Assembly (NCBI RefSeq): GCF_030253575.1
Contig: NC_080567.1
Coordinates: 31,384,501 to 31,448,500 of the forward strand
DNA from: Rhododendron vialii
Taxonomy: Eukaryota; Streptophyta; Magnoliopsida; Ericales; Ericaceae
Length of the DNA stretch: 64,000 nucleotides
Direction of reading: 5' to 3'
Shown: positions 49,150-60,176 of the stretch, in pieces
How positions within the stretch are numbered: position 1 is the stretch's first letter
Layout: the number at the start of each line of letters is the position of its first letter
Translations under genes and position numbers: made by a program
Notes under the pieces: model-generated
Told to the model about the DNA's origin: nothing
What the model saw: the letters and a program-made list of their open reading frames with translations, nothing else
Database searches by the model: none

Positions 49150-51184
49150 TGTAACATCCTTTTTAATTGAGGTGCTTTAAAGTTAAATTTAATAACTTAA
49201 AGGACTAAAGTGCAATTTTTTTTTAAATTGTGCATGTGTGCCGTGTGTATGTGCTGATGTGTTGGGTGTGTGTGGGTTTCTTTAAAACAAAGAAAACAAA
49301 AATAAAACAAAAACAAGAAAATCCATCAGGTTGTTCCAACGTGAGAGAGTGAGTGAGAGAGCAGCGTGGAGAAGAGGAAGAAGAAGGAGAAAAAAAGAAG
49401 AAAATTAGAGCTAGGTTGATTGAAGCTTAATTAGGTGATTTCCATCTCCTTCAAGGCTGAATTTCATGTTTTTCATGTTAGGTTTCATGTTTTACATCTA
49501 GTATGTACTTGATTGAAGTAATTAGAGATGGATTGAATCCATAGCAGAAGGTTTTTGAGCTTGGAGTTGAGTTTATTCCTGAAAATTCGTGTATAACATA
49601 TGAATTTGCATAACTGTGTTTTGAGCAGAGTTGAGCCTGTCCTGTTTTTGACGAATTTTTACCATTGACATACTGATCATGTTATTTTCTGGTATTTTTA
49701 CTGTAGATGCGTCTTTGTGTTTAGTTTATGCTGTAAAAATTTTAGAATTTTCTGAGAAACCTGGAAAAAGATAAAAATCTTGAACCGGACTGCAGTCAGA
49801 TTCGCGTCTGTGCTGACAGCCCAGACACATGTTGGAAAAACGGGCATAACTTCTTGCCCGGGTATCGGTTTTACGCACCGTTTCTTGATTCCGAAACTAG
49901 ACTTGTATATCTTTCTGAATCTGTAAAGATTGTGCCTTAGTTTGGTCTGAGAAAAATCAGTTTTGGTTCCGAAGTTAACAGTTTGGTGATTCTGAAATTC
50001 TGGGCAGGTATTGTAGCTGTGTTCTTCATCAATTTTGTCATAGTTGAATATGCTTACTGACTATGGATGCTGTTGAGTCTCAAACATTGATCAATTGCTG
50101 ATGTTTTGGTGTTGGAATTATTGGAAAAGATTGAGTATGTGATTTTTAATGAGCATTCGATCGCAGACTGTTCTGCCGGGTCTGTAGTTTCTGTTTTAGA
50201 TGTGTAATTTCAATTGAGCGTATCTTGGTCATTCAGACTCCAATTAGGGCAAATTTTATATTGAGATTGATGTTCTGAGAGTATATTTTCTAATGGTTAT
50301 AGTCTCGAAGTCTAATCCTAAACCTATAGAATGCTATAGTCAGAATTCGATCAATGGTTCTGCTAGAAAGTGTGTGTTTGTGAGATTTTTGGTTTTGAGG
50401 TACAAATTGATGAATTTACTTCTTTGCTTTTGGAATTAAACTTTGAGCTCATATGTGCGGAATATTTGTTAGGTTCGGAGGTGACAACGAGTACCGCAGC
50501 TCCACGTAGGGAGTGACTGCGTTGGTTTTCTTTTTGTTGGAGACCGAGGTGAGTGTTCGATTCATAGATGTTCTTCAATTAGATTGAATTTGAAATATTG
50601 GACTGTGACTTCGTGTCGGTAGGCAACAACGGCCAATGGCCGGACTTTGTGTCTTGCCTTTGACTTTGTGTCGATTCAATGGCTTTATGCCAAAATTATG
50701 ACTTTGTGTCGAGCTAGTGACTTTGTGTCGGATTAAAGACTTTGTGTCGATTATTTGCTTAATGCTTAATTAATGATGAACTTGGATTTATTGTCTATAT
50801 TGAACAACATCCATGTCTCATTTACACTCCTGGAACTCGTTTTGGGTTCCAGTTTTGCAGGTATAGGTCGGTGTCCACTACAGGTCGCGTTTTGCATTTT
50901 GTGACTCACTCGAGAAGTGCGTAGTTGAGGCCTGTGGGAGTCTTTGTCTCCTGGCCCGTAGATGATTTTTGCTTAATTTAGTTTTGGATAATAGTTGGTT
51001 ATGTAAAGTTTATTTTTTGTCAGACTTCCGCTGTAGTTTGTAAATGACAATCATTTTTGAGATGTAAATAAAATGTGGCTGTTGAACTGTAGTTGTTCTT
51101 TATTCTTGGATTTGCTAGTAGCTGGTTGTCACGTGTCGTATCGGGATAGGCCGATGAGGTGCTATTTCGGAACGGGGCGTGACA
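49150..51184. mobile_element. Solo LTR of an LTR retrotransposon
   Basis: The sequence begins TGTAACATCC and ends GGGGCGTGACA, the TG...CA form with ends typical of plant Ty3/Gypsy LTRs. The 5-bp TTTTT lies on both sides (49145-49149 and 51185-51189). Length is 2,035 bp. No second LTR and no internal coding region lie nearby, so it is a solo LTR left by recombination. A short motif GACTTTGTGTCG recurs at 50640-50750. Age cannot be measured from one LTR. The TTTTT flank is low-complexity, so the ends rest mainly on the TG/CA termini. Confidence 0.75.
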
Positions 51185-51189
51185 TTTTT

Positions 51190-52118
51190 GGTCTAGCAAA
51201 AAACAATGAAGAGAAAGTTGACACCTTTGTTAGTGGGTTGTAGAAAGAGATTTGAGTAGTACATGCAAATGCTTCTATCGTGTGACATAAAAACAGACGT
51301 GTCTTATATTTCTACGTAATTGTAAATTGCAATAATTAGTCAAGTCAAATTTTTTGTCAAGCCCAATGTTCAGACATTCAAACGTCAATACATTTTAGTT
51401 GACTTTTCGTAGTATAACTACTTCTATATTTCTTTAGTTTTTCTTTTATTTTTGGATAACAAAAGGTGAAAGGGAAAGTAAAAAAAAAAAAAAGAAGGTT
51501 AAGACTTCTTTATTTCATATCAACAATTTTATTTTTGTTTTTTGTTTTTAACATGAAGAAATTTCATTTAGTAGCTGTCCATACTATCATGCATGGCCAT
51601 TCAAATTTATTTTGGCATTAGATAATAAAGAAAGGAAGTGGATCCTCTTCGGTCCAAGTTTTAGACTGGTGCGGACAGTCGAAATCTTGACCGTCTTTTG
51701 CCTCAACTAATAGTTCGGCTATGTTTAGAGACTCTTCGCGTGAAAAATTAAATTATTCTCGCGAAAAGTTTGCGAGTAAATCTGAACTATTAATTTTCTT
51801 AATGTGAGGCCCGGATTAGGATTGGAGAGGATCCGAACCCGGAAAGAAACTTCATTTCTCCTTATTAATTCACACTGTCCAAAATAATAAAGACCACCTA
51901 TCGTTGCCTCATTTCGTTCCTAATTAACAGGAAAAACCATATAATGGAAGGTCCACATGCAAGTAGCCAGTGAAAATGTGTTCCACTCAGCAAAATTAAT
52001 AAACGAAGGAAAGAGATATTCCTTTTTCTGAACAGCCAAAGGAAAGAGAGAAGTGATTTTTTGTGAGTTTCATGCATATGCGAGAGGCATCGAAAGAGAA
52101 GGGGGTTTGGAACAGCAA
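51190..52118. other. Upstream region of the STP gene
   Basis: AT-rich spacer. GGATCCTCTTCGGTCCAA at ~51641 and TTGGAGAGGATC at ~51822 are partly complementary and may be the ends of an old foldback element. The 5' UTR of the STP gene is in the last ~100 bases. Confidence 0.4.
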
Positions 52119-55100
52119 ATGGATCAAGACAAGGTAGAGAATGGCCATGTTTCTGATAGCGCTGAAGGAAGTTTGACAACTTCAGTTCTCATCATTTGCG
52201 TGATTGCAGCCTCGGCTGGGTTAATGTTTGGCTATGATATTGGTGTTTCCGGTAAGCTTTTCTCTCTTTCACAGCCATGCGAATGCTCATGCATACGAAC
52301 ACGAGAATCTATATGGTATACGCTACAATGGCTACATTGATACATCTACATTGACACTAGACTTTCGTCACTTTTCGATCATCGGACCGTCTACTCAAGG
52401 TACTCGTGTGCTTTTTTGATCTGAAGGTACCTATATGTTTGTGAGTTGTAAATTTGAATACTAATATTTAGAACATTGTATGTCATTTTGTTTTTTTTCG
52501 TTGCACCTATTGTTAACAGTTTATTTGCATTAATCTCGTGATTGCCGTTCCATTTTTGTCCAGACGCCCTGAACAAAAACAAGCCGAAACTCGCCCATGA
52601 TAGTTACATTCTTCATAATTAGTTTTGTATTTCCATTTCTTCACTCTCTCTCTCTCTCTCTCTTCATGAACGCAGGGGGAGTGACGTCAATGGAACCGTT
52701 TCTGAAGAAGTTCTTCCCGTCGGTGCTGAAGAAGATGGCCGATAATCACACCACACAACAAGACGTGTATTGCACATTCAATAGTCAAGTCCTGACGGCG
52801 TTTACCTCCTCATTGTACGTAGCCGGTCTGGTGGCATCTTTAGCCGCTGGCCTCGTCATGAACAGCACGGGGCGCAAAGGGACTTTGGTTATTTCGGGCA
52901 TCTTATTCTTAGTGGGCTCCGCCCTTGATGCTTCTGCCATCAACGTTGAAATGCTCATTTTCGGACGCCTTTTTCTTGGAATCGGAATTGGTTTCGCCAA
53001 TCAGGTTCTGCATTGCCTTGTTTTCTCTTTAGTGAACTATAGTGAAAACTCACCCACACTCTTGCAGCATGCCCTGTTCTGGCAATAGTTTCCATTATTA
53101 TGTACCCATCTCGGGCCTAAAAAGAAGACTCGGATCTTTCATTTCACAGGCCTCGTAAATAAAAATCTTTATGTCAAAATCAAATTGACCGGACATCGAT
53201 ATCTATATAAACACATCACACTTTGCAGTTCTATTTTTTCTTGCACTAGTTGGATTTGTTAATTAATCAATCGATGTCAAATTAAGTTCATTTCAAAATG
53301 AAGATTAATCTTTGTGAGGTTTACCGAATGAACAATTGTAGCAGCTCCCCCATAAAAATCCAACTTTTCAAGGCATAATTGCATGTGCAGGCGGCTCCGA
53401 TCTATCTCTCAGAAATGGCTCCACCAAAATGGCGCGGCACCTTGGCCACAGCCTTCCAGTTCTTCCTCACTTTCGGCAACGTTATGGCCACTCTAGTTAA
53501 CTTTTTCGCAGCTGGGCTCAAGGAGTCCGGCTGGCGCGTGTCCCTAGGCTTCGGTGCAGTACCCGCCGCCATCATGACAGTTGGCGCGCTCTTCATCCCC
53601 GACACCCCTGGTAGCCTTGTCCAACGCGGCAAAATTCATAAAGCCCGAGAATCTCTCAGCCAAGTCCGAGGGATTGACTCCGACAACGAAGCCGAGCTGA
53701 ACGACATCATGAGCTCCAACGAGGCAGCAAAAGCCAGTCATGAGGGGCCGTATACGCTGATACTTCATCAGCGTTATCGGCCCCACCTCGTGCTGACCGT
53801 AGCGGTAGGGTTGTTCCAGCAGCTCACGGGGATCAACCTGGTGGCCTTTTACGCGCCGGTCCTGTTTCGGACGTTCGGCTGGAGTGGCAGCTCGGCTTTG
53901 CTCGGAGCCATCTTACTTGGCATGGTTAATTGTGGCTCTACCCTCGTTTCAACGTATTTGGTCGATAGAGCTGGTCGAAGGTTTCTTTACTTGGAAGGTG
54001 GGATCCAAGTTTGCATATCTCAGGTAACGTTTCATATTTGCAACGTCTAATAACTTAGCCTTTTGCAACTGATCGAGCAATGCTGTAGCAACATGATTTT
54101 AAAATACAATTCCGAATAAAGCTGCGTCTGGAGCATATGGGTCCACATGCATCGAATGACTCCAAAAGTAGTTGTGTCCGGACCTACATGCATTGAATGG
54201 TTTTAGACGTAATTGTATCCGGAGTTGTGTCTTCAAATTTTGTTCATGGGCTTCAGTTTGCAAATGTTTTTACCTTTAGGCTCCCTTTGTTTCAAAGTAA
54301 AATTAATGTTTTCCGATGTAAAAGTTTTTTCATGTAAGATGTTTAAGCAAAAAACAAAAGTTTTGTTTGTATTTTCCGGTGTTTGGCTAATAGTTGTAAA
54401 ATGATGCATGTATTTCTGTATATACATGTATACATATGTGTTACATACAAAATTTTATCGTCTTCGATGAGAAAGCACAAAGTTAGGTAATAGATGGATA
54501 AGATTGAGGCTGTGGAAGAGCTCAATAAAGCAATGTAACTATTTGTCAAGTAGCGAATCCAAGTTCGAAAAATGTCTTACCACCTCTTCAAGAAGAAAAC
54601 TTTTTCAGCCATATATATGAAAGTAAAATATTTTACGTGGTAAAACATTTTCTTGTTTTTTACACAACTACTCGTAAATACCAAAAAATAAGTAAAATAG
54701 TTTTCAGAAAAATATTTTACATCCAAACAAACAAACAGTATCAGGTTCAAAATTTTACAAGTAGACGAATCGATTGGAAAAATATAAACCAAATTTTAAT
54801 CTTTTCATTGGCTTTGTCAATATTGTTGAAGGTGGCCATTGCATGCATAATAGCATCCGAAGTCGGCGATTCTGGCACCGCCGCACTCTCCAACACCGGA
54901 GCTGTAGCCATACTAGTCCTCATGTGCAGCATTGGCGCGGCGTTCGGGTGGTCATGGGGCCCTCTCACTTGGATCATTCCAAGCGAGATACTGCCTCTAG
55001 AAGTCCGGCCAGCTGGACAGGCTATCTGCATCGCCTCCAACTTCGCCCTCACGTTTGTTCTTGCCCAGATATCCCTGGCCATGTTCTGCCACCTCAAGTA

Positions 55101-55278
55101 CGGCGTGTTCTTGCTCTTTGCTGCGGTGGTTATGATCATGACTGTTTTCTTGGCTCTGTTTCTGCCCGAGACGAAAGGGATTCGACCGGGATCCATGGGA
55201 GAAGTCTGGAAGAACCACTGGTATTGGCGTCGATTCGTTGAACAGATGTCCATTGGGGATGATCACTTATCAACGTAG
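52119..55278 (+). CDS. STP-family monosaccharide/H+ symporter
   Basis: It is predicted to import hexoses with protons at the plasma membrane. Exons: 52119-52251, 52676-53004, 53391-54023, 54832-55278, all GT-AG, phases 1, 0, 0. The product is 513 aa, normal for sugar transport proteins. The start is ATG 52119 (MDQDKVENG); the open frame upstream lacks a better ATG. TM1 ends GLMFGYDIGVSG, split by intron 1 just before GVTSMEPFL, a typical STP position. The other MFS sugar-porter marks are present: GRKGTLV after TM2, PDTPGSLVQRG, QQLTGIN at residues 297-303, DRAGRRFL, WSWGPLTWIIPSEILPLEVR and PETKGI. The loop after TM1 has one Cys (DVYCTFNSQ), as in STPs. Intron 3 (54024-54831) is the longest. 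Which STP number it matches cannot be decided here. Confidence 0.92.
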
Positions 55279-57224
55279 CTGGGTAGGAATGGCAATCTGT
55301 TATCGTGAGGGTGTATAAGCAGTTTCTCACCCGAGAATCGCTCGAGTAGCTAGGAAAGATAATGTATCATTAAAAGGTTAATCCTGCAGACGAAACCAGT
55401 GTTTCGAAAGGCATAGTTGACTAAGTTGAGACTCGCCGCAAGGCAAGGCAACCAAAATATGTATTAGAAGTTCGAATATTTATGCATCATTTCCGGGTAG
55501 AAGATGACACTCAATATTCAACCTGTGTAGGACAAACAAATTTCCTTCTAACAGCTAAATATATATTCCCTAGGTCTTTAAAAAAATGCATTTTATTTCG
55601 TTAAAAATTTCAATTTTTTCAGAAATCAATAGATATCAATGAATTCTTTCAAGTTGTGAAAAGAGTTAGAATTTTTTAACTAAAAAGATGCAATATTTTT
55701 AAAAGCTTAGGTTTGCGGGCCGGACATTTATTTTAGAGACGGATGCATATTTTTTGCAGAGTTCTAATAGCTAAATACAAAACCACAAAATTTTGCTAAA
55801 TTGTTGATAGATGCCAACAAAAGATTCACAATCGAGTCTTCACAATATAGAAGCCATCTTCTCATGAACTCATATGACCCCAGAATCAATTCAAAATTCA
55901 AAAATTGCAGAGCATGTAAAGTTGCTCCTCATTGGCTTCTTATTTACAATTACCAGAAGAAAGAAAGATGAAAGTAACAAATGGCGCAATGGATTATGGA
56001 ACACATGAGCTCCAGTGGAACATAAAGTCAACAGGTGGTACGACAATCTTCTACTGCTAAACTCATCAATTCTAGAAGATATGGTCCTCCAAAACTAGTA
56101 TATGACTGGATCAATTCAAACAGGTATCTAAGTAAAGCTCTACATGGAATGGATCAACAAGTTAATGAACGGGAGAATTCCCACTACCGTTGGCAGGCCA
56201 ACTGGGCCGTGAGTGCGGTGGGAACGGGCTTCCCAAAAAGCTAGCCCGGGCTGGGGTCAGCATAAAATGAGGGGATGGCCCTAATTTTGTGTTGGCAAAG
56301 CCAACTTCTTGGGTTGCAGGTGGAGAAAAGTGGACGTGGGGGCTTGGGTCGGGGCGCAGCGCAACTAAGAGAGCCATTGGGCACAAGCGGTTTGGTATCC
56401 GAGCCTATTGGTCAGACGACGACTACTTCACTTATTAGATTACTATTAATCGTTTAACCCGGAATAGAATGGAAAGAACGCAAATTAAGTGCTAGCACTA
56501 TAGGGTAAATGAAACTTAACTTGGAACAAAGGATGCGTATCTGGAAATGAAACTTGAATGCGGTTGGAGTAAATGAAACTTCCTATCATAATCATCGATC
56601 TGCGCTTCCGCTCTTAATCTTCACTCTCATGAAATTCAATGGTTTGGGATAAAGTTCGTTTCGTTTCACACTTACCTACCAGCTATCTCATGTGCTCAAG
56701 CAAGTGGATAATTATGTAACTAAGATTAATTGAAAATATCTTTTTTGGCAAATCTTTTATTCAAAATTTTCTTGCATCTTTAAGTTTTTTGTCAAATTTT
56801 TGCGAATTATTGATTTGTCTCAATAAGAGGAATCGGAAAAGTAAAAAAGTATCATTGAAACTAATACTTAATTTTTGAATAAAAACAAAAATAAGCAAAA
56901 AAAATTAATCAGTCTTTTCGGCTTATTTTGGTCTTTATCCAAAAACTTTTTAGTTTGGGTTAGTAAGTGTTTACTCATTCAATTTCTCTCGTCAAGTTAA
57001 ATCAATAATTTATAAAAAAAAATTGTCAAAAAAACTCATTTGTGAGATTATTATTATTTTTTTTTGAAGAAAAACATAAAATGAAGTCGATTTATTAATT
57101 GGACGGACATAGACGCTCAGAAATTTTCTTATGGTGGCCCAAACCCAGCCTGGTCCATCAATATCATTCGCGGTGTATTTCAACAGGTTTTGTCATACAT
57201 AAATGGGAAGGAACCTCTTCATCA
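55279..57224. other. Spacer downstream of the STP gene
   Basis: 3' UTR of the STP gene, then spacer with no recognised gene. A GC-richer patch at about 56200-56400 has short open frames in several registers without domain similarity. Confidence 0.5.
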
Positions 57225-57625
57225 AAGGCTATGTGCTTCTCTCTGTCCCCCACTGGAAGCTTCTCTGCAGAATGCACGGTCATCGAAACCGAAATAAAGG
57301 GTTGTACCCTTTACTACGGTCAGGGGCATTGTTTCGTGAATAACCTCTATTAGCTCCTCTTCATTATGGAAAGAAGTTTCCGTGTCAATTGCTTTCATTC
57401 CCATCCTTATATGACCATATGAAGAAGCATAAAAAATTAGGAATGATATTACCTGGCATCGCACAGTAATCGGTAACCCATTATTATCTATACCTTCAAC
57501 TACCACAGCGTTATAAAACTTTGGCACCTTGTCCGACGGAAAGTCGATTTCTAGGGCTGGCCCAATCATTTTAACCACATATCCCACTTTTTTTTCCACT
57601 CTTACAGAATCATTCTTTTGGAAAA
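57225..57625 (-). pseudogene. Divergent plastid-atpB-like relic
   Basis: The minus-strand frame from about 57620 reads KNDSVRVEKKVGYVVKMIGP, then PSDKVPKFYNAVVVEGIDNN and GLPITVRCQV. This lines up in order with the N-terminal beta-barrel of the plastid ATP synthase beta subunit ([38 protein letters not shown]). A further phrase, MGMKAIDTETS, resembles RGMEVIDTGAPLS after a gap. The nucleotide sequence differs strongly from standard plastid atpB. No nucleotide-binding core follows, so it is a fragment. It could be an ancient plastid-to-nucleus insertion or one from a fast-evolving plastid genome. The alignment is from memory. Confidence 0.45.
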
Positions 57626-58115
57626 TATTTTGTCATAAAAAATAAATATTTTGTCATAAAAAATCCTGTCCCCCACTGGAAGACTTGAGAACCGGTTGCT
57701 ATTGCCTTTATGTTGGCTTTTCTGTCCCATTAGGAGACTTGAAAACTGGAGAATTGGTTGTTATTGGCTTTCTGTGTTATCAAACTCATGTTAATTAATG
57801 AGTGGAGAAGCCATCCAGGATCATATACTAATTTTGGAGGAGAAAATTAACAGATGTGGGATAATTTCTATTTTCCAGCGACTCGCACGTGGAGAGATCT
57901 CTCCCAACTCGCACATGAAGAAATCAACAAAGAATTCGAAATACACGGATCACAACGAGATAAAATAGACTTGATGGACCGGTTGCTATTGCCTTTCTGA
58001 AATACACGGATCATTCGCGATCTCTCCGTCCCACAGGGGAAGACTTGAGAACCGGTTAATATTGCCTTTCTGTTGGCTTTCTGTCTCATTAGGAGACTAT
58101 TGGCGTACTGGACTT
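57240..58115. repeat. Direct repeats around CTGTCCC...GACTTGAGAACCGGTT
   Basis: The phrase TGTCCCCCACTGGAAG occurs at about 57244 and 57667. The longer unit GACTTGAGAACCGGTTGCTA, then TTGCCTTT and TGTTGGCTTT, occurs near 57683 and 58034, with shorter versions near 57734 and 57975. The units are dispersed and imperfect and surround the atpB-like relic. Confidence 0.65.
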
Positions 58116-58151
58116 GACTTTGCTGGACAAGCTTTAAAAGTGAAATTGCTA

Positions 58152-58403
58152 ATCCCTCCGTCTCAATTTTTTTTTTCAAATTGTCAAAATTCGTATCTTT
58201 CAAAAAAATATTTATATCTTATATTTTATAATATTTTTTTAAGATTTTGAAGATTTTGTGTAATAAAACTAATTGAAATCTACCAAACAAAATTCATATT
58301 GCATATTAAAAATATTACAAATTGAAAATTATAGAAATTTTTTTTAGATATCAAACACTCTCAAAAAGTTAAAAATAGGACAAACAAATTGGGACGTAGG
58401 GAG
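58152..58403. mobile_element. Stowaway-like MITE
   Basis: ATCCCTCCGTCTCAATT at the left and the complement of AATTGGGACGTAGGGAG at the right give 17-bp TIRs of the CTCCCTCCGTCC type. TA flanks both sides. Length is 252 bp, with an AT-rich interior. Confidence 0.8.
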
Positions 58404-58839
58404 TATTTGATAAGTGGGCTTGGAAAATGTTGAGTAAAATAACAAAAATATTTTACAGACGGGTAATTGTCTAATTGAACCCCTCCCGAATAAATAATTT
58501 TCTAACATGGAATATCATGTTTTACTTTTTGCCTTAACTTTTTTGGTACTTTTTTTTTTTTGAGCTTTTCGTCGTAATTTTTAGGATTAATAATTTGTTT
58601 CGGTGAGAGGAATTAGAAAAGTATAAAATTGTGGGCCGATGTTGAAAAAGGTTCCTATAAGACGACGCTTTAGACCAAAGAACAAAAATATAACACGAAT
58701 CAAACAAAAATTCAGAAAAGACTAACAAAACGCATATAACGAAATAGACCAAAAAAAGTTAAGGAGAATGGAGCAATGTTACAAACTTGTGGAAGGATAA
58801 TGTAATTAAAGTATTTGACATGGGGATATAATAATTTTC

Positions 58840-59163
58840 GGGCGCCACTATTCGCAGCCCTCTATTTTCTCCCATAGCCCGTTAAAAATTTTCAATTATA
58901 CTCGACAGTTAGTTACCGAAATTGAGATATATTTTCAGCATCCAATTACCGAAATATAATATTTTTTTCAACAGATATTTACCGAAAATGTATGTTCGGC
59001 AGTTATTTACCGAAAATTGAACATATTTTCGACATGTAGTTACCGAAATATGATCTTGTTTTTAACAGAAATTTACCGAAATGTTATTTATGATTTTCAA
59101 CAACCATTTACTGAAATGCAGTGGGTTATGAGAGAAAATAAAGGGCTGCGAATAACGGCGCCC
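58840..59163. mobile_element. MITE with GGGCGCC ends, 8-bp TSD and internal tandem repeats
   Basis: The left GGGCGCCACTATTCGCAGCC pairs with the complement of the right GGCTGCGAATAACGGCGCCC. Pairing extends to about 40 bp through TCTATTTTCTC. TAATTTTC is duplicated exactly at 58832-58839 and 59164-59171. Between the TIRs are about six loosely repeated units of 35-45 bp, each centred on a TTACCGAAA-type motif. The 8-bp duplication suggests a hAT-type origin. Confidence 0.85.
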
Positions 59164-59366
59164 TAATTTTCACACTCTCTTCTTTGATTACGACACTCAT
59201 TTTTTTTATCTTTTAGTGAGAAAAATACACACAAAAGTTTCACTAAACAATAAATGGAGTGCCATAATAATAATAAAAGAAAGTGTGGAAATCATTTTTC
59301 TTTGATATGTGGTCTAAAAGCATATTATTAGATTGTTGATCACCAACTCATCTAAAAGTTTAAGTT

Positions 59367-59950
59367 GTTAGAGAGAGGGACAACTTTATTACTTATACCT
59401 TCAAGGCTTCAACACGCCCCTTCACGTGTAGCCAGGCTCTCCTCTAGAAGCGGGCTAAACACGTGTAAATATTTTAAAATTAGGTAGGCGGTGAGGTTCA
59501 AGCTTAAGCTGTTAGAGAAAGGGACAACTTTATTACTTATATCTTCAAACACGCCTCCTCACGTGTAAGAGCATCTCCGGCCTTGACCCATTTTAAGACT
59601 CAAATTTAAAAATGGGGCAAAAACCACAAAAATCTTTCTCCAATTTTTGACCCCAAATCCTTCCCCATTTTGGGTTTTACCCATTTTTTTGTCCAAATCT
59701 GAGACAACTTTTGCCTTACCCATTTCTCCAACGGCTAGTTAGAGAGAGAGAGAAAGAGAGAGAAGTGTAAAATTTGGGTTTGGTGGTTGGAGATGTGTCT
59801 ATCCAAAATGAGTTTTTACCCAAAATTTGACTCAAATTTGAGGAAAAATATGGGTGAAGGCCGGAGGTGCTCTAACCAGGTTCTCTTCCAGAAGCGGGCT
59901 AAACACGTGTAAATATTTTAAAAGTAGGTAATGAGGTTCGAACACATGAT
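59367..59950. repeat. Tandem duplication, second unit split by a MITE
   Basis: Unit 1 (about 59367-59500) and unit 2 (about 59511-59568 plus 59873-59935) share GGGACAACTTTATTACTTAT, CACGTGTA-CCAGG and AGCGGGCTAAACACGTGTAA. Unit 2 is interrupted by the Tourist element at 59569-59872. Confidence 0.85.
59569..59872. mobile_element. Tourist-like MITE (304 bp), copy 2
   Basis: The ends GAGCATCTCCGG and CCGGAGGTGCTC are flanked by TAA on both sides. The interior is nearly identical to the copy at 7161-7462. The neighbouring tandem unit carries the unoccupied site, which confirms the boundaries. Confidence 0.92.
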
Positions 59951-60176
59951 TTATTGTCTACTCTGATACCATATTAGATTATCGACCATCAAGTCATCTA
60001 AAAGTTTAAAAACAATCTAACACATATTAATTCGGGCCAATTGATTTAGACCAGAAAACAAGTACACTAATCAGGGTCAAGCAATGTCACCTTGACTAGA
60101 ACACGAACACTCTATTAAAGCACGAACATCAGCAAGCAGCAAATGCAGCAATAACATTTCCTCTCACCACACGGGT

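Noticed and set aside
49150-51184. Full-length LTR retrotransposon
   Set aside because: Only one LTR with its own flanking 5-bp repeat is present, and no internal region or second LTR follows.
57225-57625. Recent plastid DNA insertion carrying atpB
   Set aside because: The DNA differs far too much from ordinary plastid atpB; only protein-level similarity to the N-terminal part is visible.
57868-58203. 111-aa minus-strand open frame as a gene
   Set aside because: It is built largely from the local direct repeats and shows no recognisable domain.
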